Source: Wuchereria bancrofti
Taxonomy: Eukaryota > Nematoda > Chromadorea > Rhabditida > Onchocercidae
Reading direction: 5' to 3'
Assembly: GCA_005281725.1 (NCBI GenBank)
Contig: SSBO01000014.1
Coordinates: 541,045-588,510 of the forward strand
Length of the DNA: 47,466 nt
In this document: positions 35,255 to 45,093 of the stretch, in pieces
How the letters are laid out: each line of letters begins with the position of its first letter
How positions within the stretch are numbered: the first letter of the stretch is position 1
The notes under the pieces: model-generated
The model's database searches: none
Seen by the model: only the letters and a program-made list of their open reading frames with translations
Told to the model about the DNA's origin: nothing
Position numbers and translations under genes: made by a program

Positions 35255-38200
35255 TCATGCTTTCTGTGGCTCTTCCTTCTCAATGACATCCTTCTTCATG
35301 TGTTTATCAATGTGATCGCGAACCCATTTCCATGCACTAGCTATAATAGATGTATTTAATGATTGAAATAAAAATTTTAGTTTGAAGAACGTCATTAAAT
35401 AAGTAAGAAATGGATAAAATTCTCACCATAACGATGCAGACATTTGAAATGAAGAAAAAATGCAGTACGTTCTTCCGTACTGCCAACATTTGATTCTTTC
35501 AGCTGATCATGGATGAAATCAATGACATATGCCAACCAGAGAACGTTTGTCATGGAGCGAAACGGTCGCCAAATGTTTCTAAAATTTTGGTATCGAGAAA
35601 GCATCTACACATTTTAAAAAAAATTCGCCAATTATCGAACTCATCCAGTTGAAATATCCACGCATTCGTTAAATTTTCATTGCCTTGTGTTCCTGAGGGT
35701 ATAAAATCTAGGATAAACAATGATTCTGTGCTTAATATACCGTTCACCCGTTAATCCTGATTTTCTCAATTAATGTATAAAGTGGACATTATTTCTACGG
35801 ACATGCTACAATAATACTCAAAATTTAATTACCTGCTTATTTTACGCATTGTTTGAAAAGCAATGTGTTCGAAATCACCTTCACCCATAAAAAATTCTTC
35901 ATTAGATGCCCAATCAAAATATATTGTAGACGTGCCTGCAATGCTTTTGGTAATGGGGAAATTCATGCTTTCAACAACAGAAAAATATCAAACTCTGCTC
36001 TAATCAGGAAGCCTTTTTATTGAGGATGAAAAAAATATACCTTTGGTCATTCTGCAGAAAGAAGAATTTATAATTTTAACTCTAGCACCATGTGCATATA
36101 TATAGACTTCAGAACCGTCAAACTTGCTTCTAAAATCATATTGAATTTTAATTTTCCATTTTGAAAATAAAATTTTGAGAGGGCAACAATGAATGAACAT
36201 TAGCTCATTAGGTTTGAAAATCAAACCTGATTGTATCAATCCAGTCAACACTGGTAATCAAAATATTTTCGCAGTTCAGGTCGCGATGTTCAAATGAAAG
36301 CCGAAATTCAGCAACAGCAAGGGCCATGAACAACTGATAGACGATGCTGTACGCTTGAAGAATAGTAGTAATCTATAAAATTAACAAGTATATCCCGGAA
36401 TTATTGGAACAAACAATCATAAATAGGAACAAATACACTATATGTCGCTTTCATTTTTTTTTTCGTTTTTTCCAATCCAATCTTTTGCTATGTTACCACC
36501 AAACAATTGCATTGCATATAATAAAATCAAAGTTCAACAATACCTTGTATTCTTTCAAGCTAATTCCACCATTTTCAGCAAAGAGAAGCAGAAAACTTTG
36601 GTTGGCAGGAAATAGATTCGGATTTAATTTGTCAGACTTCCCGCTTCGCTTGTACTCTCTCCATGCATAAATCATTGACGACGGATAAAGTCCTACAAAG
36701 TATGAAAGTGTTTGAAGAAACGTGCTAATCAGTGACTATTTCAGTCTGTTAAAAATGAGAAAATGCTTGTAGTCCTCGCTAAAATACTTGTTATCCTCGC
36801 TATATCACCAGTCTTTCACAAAAAATTCAGCTGTACGGTTCACCTTTCACAACCATCGCTCCTTTCAGTTGGACAAATCCTTCCGTAGAATAACCCTGCT
36901 TGACTTGACACAGATCCGCAATTTCTTTCAGAACGACCAATTTTGCAACACCTTCGCGGAATGAGCTTATATAACATCCATCAATCGGTTTGTCATCACC
37001 AACAGGGATCAACTAAATATAACAGTTAAGGAAATAAAGGGTTACATTTCACAAATTGTTTTGTCCGAAACAGTTTATGAAGAAAATTTACCTTCAGAAT
37101 GACCGTTTCCATTTTATACTCGGCAACAAAAATCTCGGAATATACTCCTTCTGCAATTTTCTTCGCTTCCGAAACATTGCTGCAGTTACAATTATGATTT
37201 TTAACTTCAAAAATCGATTCGTGATTTTATAGGTAAGCCGAAAGAAATCTCTATTTCTAATTATAACTTATTGCTGGTAAGCAACAGGTAGCTTTAGGCC
37301 TTAACAAAACACTAACAATTCAGGATCTTCTTCAACAACTCAACCACAGTAATGAAGCTACCACAGAAGATGATCCTTGTGTCACCTGTGCACCTGCATT
37401 ACTTTTATCATTTAAAAACGGTCTAACTTACAGCACTTTTTTCACTTTTCTCCAACGCAAGATTTGCGGCTGACTGCAGATGTGAAGAAGCTCTTTGAGA
37501 TAATTACGTCTGGTTGCATAGTTAGTCGTCCAAGGGAACGATTCTCTCAGATAGAAGGGTCGGTTATCCCAAAATAGAAAAAAAAAAAAAAGAGAACACA
37601 GTAAACTATGTATCATGCAGAATATTGCCTCTGTAAAGAGAGCACAGAGTAAAAAAGATTTACGAAAAAGAATAAAAAAAGAATAAATGGGATATTAAGT
37701 GTTTCTGAAAAAAATAAAAAAAATAAATAAAATAAAATAAGAATGAAAGAAAAGGAGGGAAAACGCTTCGTATAAATTTGAAATTTGCCTCCTTCTCAAT
37801 TACATAGCTAATGAAAACAGATGCAAACTTTTTCTTTTTTTTTAATTAAATAACAAAACATACCTTAGAGTCATCATCTGGCATCAAATCACCTAGAAGT
37901 CTTCCCTCACTGACACTTTTATGCAATATCGTAAGTTGAGAATTAATTAGTTGCAAAAGGAATTTTTCAGGATGTGAAAAAGCTGAAATAAAGTGAAGTA
38001 AGTTGCAAGTTATTTCTAGGATCTAGATTCCAGGATCTTTTTTTTTTTCTTTCAACACCTTCAAAATTGTTGAAAAAATGAAAAATGAGGGTGTCCGTAC
38101 TGAAATTATTCATCTCAGAAACTTTATTTAAATACGATGAAATACTACTGAATAAATAATGATCTGGCTAAAATTGCCATTAATTCTCTATAACTACAGT

Positions 38201-38947
38201 AATAATTTTGTTGCTACTACAAATTAGTTCAAAAATGAAATTTAGTTAGTAGTAACCACTGACACTCTATCGGCAAGAGCGGCTCTATTTCTTTGTATTC
38301 TTCCAGCTGAAATACGGTGAATTAATCACATCTTTACTATTTCAATGATAAGGCACACTTATAGCATGAAAAATCTGCTAATCTAAATTCAGGATTATAT
38401 TCTGAAAAAAAAAAAAAAAAACCTATTTGCATCATTTTACAGTTTTTAATGTTTACTTACCGTCTTATTGCCCTTTGTAGTGAATGATTCCTCATTTAAT
38501 GCCTAAAGATCCTTCGATTTAGGTATCCTTTTTTATACATCAAAAACTTCTTAGGTATTATTCGAAACACATTTTATTTTAGTGAACAGGAAAACTTCCA
38601 GTTCACTTTCCAACTTCCAACTCATTTGACAAAACAAATTCAGCCTTCAAATATCCACAAATTATATTTGAAACAGATTGTCAGTCTTTTAGTGATTCAG
38701 TTCTCTATCAACTTTTTAATAATTTCTTTCGTTTAGTTTTTGTTTCCATATTAAGTCTCATGCAATTTTTATTAACCAATATGGCTTTTACTTCAATTTA
38801 GTTTTTGTTAGCAAACATAACTTATTAACTCGGCTATCTATCACACAGCAACTTATATAATTAATTTGTTACCTCTTCAGCAGGAAAATCTTCCGATTCA
38901 TCCGTAAGAATTAGAGTACCATTGTATTTAATTGGTTTTTGTGCCAT
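35255..38947 (-). CDS. haspin-family protein, probable pseudokinase
   Basis: Haspin kinases phosphorylate histone H3 Thr3 in mitosis. Twelve exons in transcript order: 38947-38873, 38306-38264, 37982-37864, 37574-37432, 37179-37092, 37012-36844, 36692-36544, 36372-36227, 36129-36041, 35935-35833, 35578-35427 and 35340-35255. They total 1362 nt, 453 aa, in phase. Haspin landmarks are GLYPSSMIYAWREYKRSG, FPANQSFLLLFAENGG, LQAYSIVYQLFMALAVAE, then FEHRDLNCENIL (about 289-300), YFDWASNEEFFMGEGDFEH and a C-terminal NVLWLAYVIDFI. The catalytic HRD Asp293, Asn298 and the strand-3 Lys of VILK (about 156) remain. The glycine loop is changed (KIAEGVYSEIF, two glycines lost), the helix-C Glu appears to be Lys180, and the metal-binding Asp is Asn332 (IINSSF). 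Loss of catalysis is inferred. Exon 4 has no AG acceptor at the in-phase position. A TTTTCAG acceptor ends 8 nt before the ATG. Confidence 0.88.
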
Positions 38948-38955
38948 TGTTTTTG

Positions 38956-38958
38956 CTG
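38956..38958 (-). promoter_or_regulatory. probable spliced-leader acceptor of the haspin-like gene
   Basis: A CATTTTCAG acceptor leaves 8 nt before the ATG at 38947. A trans-splice or a 5' UTR cis-splice is equally compatible. Confidence 0.5.
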
Positions 38959-38959
38959 A

Positions 38960-40009
38960 AAATGAGACAAAGAAATTGTTAGAATATAGTAAGATAAAAA
39001 GATCTGCAATATCATGAGAGAAACGAGAATTACGGACGTGTTTTTACGTCATATAACCACACAAAACGTTAACGTGATCGATAAACGTCAATGACGAAAG
39101 AAGTTAAAACGAATTTGAAGACCGACTGTTAAGTGGATAAGATGAAAAGATGAATGAAACAATGCCATAAGGTAACTTATGCAAATTAGTTTTTAAGCTG
39201 AAAGACGGCGAAATGGAAAGAAATGAAAAAGAGGGAAAAGTGAGAGAGAAAAGACAGAATGGGGAAAATGGTAAAAGTAATGCATTTTATGATTATAAAT
39301 AATATGGAAAATTTTTAAAATAGAACTCCTTTTACTTTTCAAGCAGTATATTTGATCAGAAAGGTTTTAAAAACACATTTTAATTGTTTGAAATGACTAG
39401 AAGAATAAAGTAAAGCGTAAATAATTCCTTTTAATATCACTTAAGTGTTTTCTTCATTGGATACAAAACTTGAAATTTTTTTTTACTTAAAAGTTTTTGA
39501 TATGTAAAGGATACCTAAAAGTTTTCACTTAATTCCTGAAGATTTTTCTTCAGGAATTAAATGAGGAAGCATTCATTATAGGTTGGTAAGGTGATAAGTA
39601 GGCATTTAAGAGAGGTGAATGTTAAATTTTAAAATTAGCGCTATATTTAAGAAACCATAAAGTGATGAAAATAGGTTCTTTTTTTAAAATATTATCCGAA
39701 ATTTATCAATAGCTATAAGTAAATTAGCAAAATTATTATTTATAGCTACGAAAAATCTAGTCTGACCAGATTATTATTTATTTTATAATGTAAGATAGCC
39801 TGATAACTTGAACAACAATACCATTGGGTTAAAAAGTAGAAGCAAAGTAGTGCTTCTCTTTATTGAATAAAGTTTTTGAGGAGGGATAATTTCAATACAG
39901 ACATCCATCATTTCCTATTTTTCCTGTAATTTTGAAAGTGGCTGAAAAAAAAACGGATCCTGGAATATTCAAATAGCTTGCAATTATATCATCCACTCTC
40001 TACTTTAAG
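38960..40009. other. upstream region of the haspin-like gene
   Basis: About 1 kb of AT-rich DNA with no coding signal that I could support, apart from the stem-loop at 39529-39560. Confidence 0.5.
39529..39560. repeat. 14-bp stem-loop
   Basis: Arms 39529-39542 and 39547-39560 are exact reverse complements around a TTTT loop, in intergenic DNA. Confidence 0.85.
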
Positions 40010-40342
40010 CTTTTTAACTTTCCGAGGTATATTCTTTTGCAACTGATTAATTGTCAGCTTATGACATTGTATGAAAGTATCAGTGCGGGAAGATTTCCAA
40101 ATTATTTAATGCCAAATGATAACTCTAAAGAATGTTTTCTTTTATTTAAGGCTTTCTATTTTTTTTATTTTATTTTACTAATTGAGAAAGAAACAAATTT
40201 CGAATTTATATTGTTTTCTGTCTTTTTTTTTGAAAGTACTTAATATTTCATTGATTGCATTATGAAAAATAAAATTATTTGTTCTCTTTTATTTTTGAAA
40301 TCCTTTTTATTTTGTACTAGAACGATTCCTTTGGAAGCAAGG
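40010..40342 (+). pseudogene. decayed inverted copy of haspin-like exons 3-4
   Basis: Bases 40010-40130 match exon 3 of the haspin-like gene (37982-37864) in the opposite orientation. Over the aligned core I count about 17 differences in 94 bases. The translation keeps the pattern: LQLINCQLMTLYESISAGRF against LQLINSQLTILHKSVSEGRL, and LMPNDNSK against LMPDDDSK. The start of the exon has a stop (TAA where the gene has TCA) and a one-base length difference. The donor is lost: TCTAAAGAATG replaces TCTAAGGTATG. Bases about 40291-40342 align with the start of exon 4, including GAACGATTCCTTTGGA against GAATCGTTCCCTTGGA, with a deletion. Exons 1-2 and the kinase-domain exons were not found nearby. 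This is a pseudogene fragment, not a functional gene. Confidence 0.7.
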
Positions 40343-43300
40343 ATCAATTAATTGGTCGTAAACAAAAAGAAAAACAGCACATATCATATAAAACATTGGA
40401 ATGAGCTATAAATACTAATTTTCTCTTGCATAATTTTTCGATGATTGTAATTATCGAAGAGATTTGCATTGCAGCAAAAAGTTTAAAATTTTCTCCTTAA
40501 ATATCAATATATTTGTTTTAGCTCTTTGCTGTATGCATTTTTGTATTGTTTCACTTCTTCAGGTTTGATTCATGAAAAATAGTCTCGATTTCCAGATCCA
40601 TCCAGATATACCAACTACTTTTTTCAGTTAAGTGAATTTTATGTTGGTTTTGAAGCTTTGATTTTATTGGATTATTTTCATAAACTGAAAAGTGTTCAAA
40701 AAATAAAAAAAAAAAAAAGACTACAATAAGCACAGAGTTCAAATTAGCAAACAGTTTCAGCAGTCATTTGAAGGCGATGGTTGAATTTTCTATTTGTCAT
40801 AGGTATCTTATCTGATATCAGTTAGTAAATCATTTTCTCGTAATAAATGATAACTAGCTATCATAATTATCATCATTAGTCATATAATTAAATCCTATAG
40901 TTTCGCTTTGCTTACTTTATGCATGATTAATGTTAGCGTACTGTAACAAAAATTCTCGAGTCATTGTGAATTCTTTTGTATACTTCAATTTCTGTTTAGT
41001 GTGGAATTAATGAACCCGACATTACTGTAAGATCAATATTATGCGAAATAATATTTTCGAAATAAAATACACTTTCATTAGTCAAATTAAAAAGTTTCGT
41101 CAAACAAATCTTTCCGTCCTTTTTTCCTTGGTTCATTTAAGTTCATTTTTCTTAATGAAAGTTTAATTATTTTCATATTTATTTGGAAATTTCAAACTTG
41201 AACATAATATATTTTTGGAATGCATTTGAGGACAATAAAGAAAACAAATTGAAAGACATTTCCGACATCATTTGTAATATCATTCCATTTTTCCAACATT
41301 GAAGAAAATGCAATTATGTCGGCATTATGCTCGATTGTTCAGATGTCGTGATAATGATAATACAGTTATCAGTTCATGTTTAGCTTCAGTTAAAACTTTA
41401 ATGATACTGAATGTGATAATACTGATTACGGCGATATCACTGGAATTGATAAGCGAAAAAATATAGATGAATATTGGTAATTTTCATTCGTGTAGCGTTC
41501 AGAAAAGACTCACTTTATTTGTTTTCGATTTTAAGATATCAGTATTTCCAATCAGTGCTGATCTCATTTTATGGTAAATCGAATTATATAAGACAAAACA
41601 GAAATGGTCAGATTAGTGACACTTTGGAAGGAATGAAAGCATGCACAAATGGTAAGGATGATTATTTCTCATTATTTTCTATTTTTTTTCCCAACATTAC
41701 TTAAATGATTTTTTAACTCTTTAATTTCGATATCTTATATTATTGAAAAATTCAGTAAGTCGTTAAACTGTTCGTTAAAAACTAGTTATATGCTTCCATT
41801 ATTTTATCGCTTGACATTTTACCATCAACAGTAATCCTTGTTGATGACACTTTTATTGGTTTCATATCATACACCAAAAATCTCCTTGCTCTTCTTGTAT
41901 GTGAACTTTTAAGCAATCGTACTTACTCACACAATACAAAATTTTTTTAAAACATTTATTTATATATTCTGAAGTAACTAACATAAAAGATCTGATAACT
42001 TTCCAAACCATTTTTGGGAAATATCGCCATACAGGTGATAATGTACGTCTTACTATTATTACATGTTTTGCTACTCAGGAATCTAAATTATTGACGTGCA
42101 ATATCACTATAGTTCATTTAAAGTACTATTTCCTACTGCTGTAGATTTAAATTTATGGTAAACTTTTTGGATTTACTTTCTAAATCAAATTCAAATAACG
42201 GAACAGTATTTATTAACTGTTTCGTTTTTTTTTTGAAATCAATTGTTCCATCTAATGATTTTAAAAAGCAAATTAACATGCCAAGTTTTATAGTAAATTA
42301 AGTCAGTTAAAAAACTTGTAAAATTGCATCTTTAAAAAAAATCAAAACAAATTTTTACTATGAACTGGGTAATTCATTAAATTTTCCATAGTTTTGTTCG
42401 ATTCAACAAAGGGAATGAATAAAGCAATTTTTTTTTTTCGTAGTTATGTGCATGCAAAACAAAAAAAAAAATGTATGGAAAAAATATAATGATGTTATGT
42501 AATAATAATATAATATAATTTAGTGTAATATAATATAATATAAATATAATAATATAATCTCATTCATGTTGCAAGAGGTTATTATGACCAAACCATCATA
42601 ATAAAATTGGTAAGGCCAATTCTAATAATAAATGATGACACTGATACGGTGATAACGCTAAAAGTAATGATGAAAGTAATCATGTTGATGATGAACCATG
42701 AATTATGTCAAATAATCACATCATGACTATTATTTAACTCGCTAATTATAGTATATGAAACGAGCAACGCTGCTGATCAGTATTATTTATAATTAATTAT
42801 TGCACCTTGATTATCAAGATAATTCTTTTTATAAAATGCATGGTTTGTATTACCAAAAATAACTTTTTTTCAATAGTCTGTGGTTTAAATTATTAACAGG
42901 TAAATTCATTTTTAGAATAAAAATGAGTTTAAAATGATTAAATAATGTCTATGATTTGTCATTTTATCACTTTGTTGACATTCCGATGTTAATTCCTTTT
43001 GTAAATTTTGTGTAGAATTTATAGTTTCAAAGCATTAAAGTAAAATTTACAGTCCAAATTATCCAAGCGGTACTTTTTTGTAAAATTTATATTTGAAATC
43101 ACCAAAATAACCATTTCATCTTTCAAGTAATATTTTCTTTAAAGTTTAAATTTTAGGATGATTTTTTATGAAATTTTTAGTTCAGATTTTCCATAAAATT
43201 TTAAAACGAAACAGTTTTTTATCAAGCTTATGATTAATGTTATCAAAATGTTTTTTATAATATCTGCAGTTTAATTATTTTTTTACTAAATTTATATTTT

Positions 43301-43581
43301 AAATTTTCTATAAAATTTAAAAGGAAAAAAATTTTTTTTAACAGAATGTTAAAATTGCTGAAATGATCTTAATTGCAAAACTTAAGTCAATTTTAGTTAA
43401 TGTGCTGTAAAATGAAAATTTTTTATTGGAGATTTGTTGTAGATTTGATCATTTTTAATTCCTTTTTAATTCCCTTTGCAAAAAATGAATTTTACTCCAT
43501 AACACAACCAGTTATAACTTTTTAATTTCAAATAATTTTAACTGCAGAAATGGATTTCATTTCAGTACACAGTGATTTTCT
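40343..43581. other. AT-rich intergenic region
   Basis: Mostly low-complexity DNA with a TAATA-type repeat at 42501-42560. A plus-strand open stretch ending at a GTAAGG donor near 41655 (…NGQISDTLEGMKACTN) looks faintly coding but could not be joined to another exon. Confidence 0.45.
42501..42560. repeat. TAATA-type AT microsatellite
   Basis: An irregular run of AATAT and TAATA units. Confidence 0.75.
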
Positions 43582-43893
43582 ATGAAACAGTACCATGATC
43601 TCAATGGTCACAGTAAATGGATGTTGAATGACATTGATTCAGCAAATATTAGTAGCGATTATACTGTAAGTTTTATCAATCTTTCCGTAAATATTTAAAA
43701 ACAACCCCTCATTTCCTCTAGTATTATGGTAATTTTTTAATCCAATGATTGTAATATCATTATCAATGATTATTTCGGTTGACTTCTTGTGAATAATTAC
43801 AGCTCCAAAAAAAAAAAATTATCTATTATTTTGCAGCATCCGAGATGCCAAAAACTTATGCATAAGTACGCGAAAAAACCACCTGTCACCTGA
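43582..43893 (+). CDS. candidate two-exon small protein
   Basis: Exons 43582-43665 and 43837-43893 (141 nt) encode 46 aa: MKQYHDLNGHSKWMLNDIDS, then ANISSDYT across a GTAAGT donor and a TTTTGCAG acceptor, then HPRCQKLMHKYAKKPPVT and a stop. A TTTCAG acceptor ends 16 nt before the ATG. Both splice borders are close to consensus, the junction is in phase, and the composition is balanced, unlike its surroundings. No family is recognised and there is no signal peptide. It could be the first two exons of a longer gene if a donor near the stop (CCACCT|GTCACC) is used. Support is splice signals and frame only. Confidence 0.4.
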
Positions 43894-44003
43894 AGGTTAT
43901 GTGATGTCACAAAAAACACAACTATCCAGATAAAATAAAAAGGAAAGATTCAAAAATGTAAGTAAATACAAAGTGTCATGTAGCAATAATAACTTAAATT
44001 AAC

Positions 44004-44160
44004 AGTAAAACTACAAAAAAGCACACATCAACAACAAGTATAAATTACTGCTGTTTGAGTGAATAAAGCCAAGAAGCATGCAATAAGTAAAATTACTAAA
44101 AGACATGCATCAACAAGAAATACAAATTACTGCTGTTTGAGTAAATGAAGTTAGAAATAT
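44004..44160. repeat. tandem duplication, 82-bp period
   Basis: 44004-44085 and 44086-44160 share AGTAAAA(C/T)TAC, CATCAACAA and AAATTACTGCTGTTTGAGT in the same order. It lies in intergenic DNA after the micro-gene. Confidence 0.75.
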
Positions 44161-44611
44161 CAAAAATTCTATGCTGATGCATATAAAATAAAGCGAAAAG
44201 TTGTCGAGAGTTACCCCTAAGCAGCGATCATTTTTTCGTTTTCATATCTTAATTGTCAAAATTTGGAGAATATAAAATGTGAAATTAGCTGGTAGTGATT
44301 ATAATTGTACGTCTGTATCTTGAAATTCTGCACCTCTAAATTTAGGCTTAGCACCGGTTTTCTATCATGTTCTATAAGCAGTATTTGGTATAATTCAGGA
44401 TGTCAAGACTTGTAAGTCATTTGTAATGATGAAACTGATTACTGGAGGGAAATGTGGGATTTCCGGACTTGTAAAAATACAATTGCAATTTTGTTAAAAA
44501 AATTTATTAGAAAACACAAAAACTAAACAGCAGGATTAGCAATCAAAAAAAGAAGAAAAAAACAGAAATTGATTGATATATCACTTTTTCACTGAAATTA
44601 CGCCCTGCCAT

Positions 44612-44815
44612 TCAAGGATAGGAACGTGAGCTATTATTGATTACACGCTCACTCGGTGTGTTCTGCTCATCAGTTTGCTCATAATACGTTTCTATAGGAA
44701 CAGTTCCATCCGGATTTTCAGTAGGATTTACAACGCCAGATCCATCATAATACTGATCGTATGCTAAAATTGATTGGTTTTCGATAACAAAGAAATCAGT
44801 TTGAGGAATTCTCAT
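44612..44815 (-). CDS. candidate small acidic protein or alternative 3' exon
   Basis: An ATG-initiated ORF of 67 aa: MRIPQTDFFVIENQSILAYD, then QYYDGSGVVNPTENPDGT and VPIETYYEQTDEQNTP, ending RSYP. It is acidic and rich in Tyr, Asn and Gln, with no membrane segment. The bases before it read TTTATTAAG, a possible weak acceptor. It starts about 280 nt downstream of the stop of the 272-aa gene on the same strand, so it may be an alternative last exon of that gene or a separate small gene. Composition is the only support for coding. Confidence 0.4.
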   Translation of the reverse strand: MRIPQTDFFVIENQSILAYDQYYDGSGVVNPTENPDGTVPIETYYEQTDEQNTPSERVINNSSRSYP

Positions 44816-45093
44816 TTGCTTAATAAACAAAGATTGAGGAGGATTAATTCACGAAAACAGGAACGATACATTCGTGAATGAAAATTGGAAGAAAGTGAAA
44901 CTAAGATACAATCTAGGATGCTAAATCAGATGAAACAAATGATGGAGCAATATGATTTTGGAAATATTTGAAAGTAGGGAAATCCAAGTGAAAATCATTG
45001 ACCCATCATCAGTTAATACATATAGCTTGTTATGTATAAATGTTTGTTCATTCAATTAATTTTAAAAGAAAGAAAAAGTCCTATGTTCTAAAT

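Noticed and set aside
36404..36670. Plus-strand ORF of 88 codons
   Set aside because: It is antisense to exon 7 of the haspin-like gene.
41534..41655. Plus-strand open stretch ending in a GTAAGG donor
   Set aside because: It is weakly coding-like, but no upstream start or in-phase downstream exon was found, and it shows no similarity to haspin exons despite its closeness to the relic.
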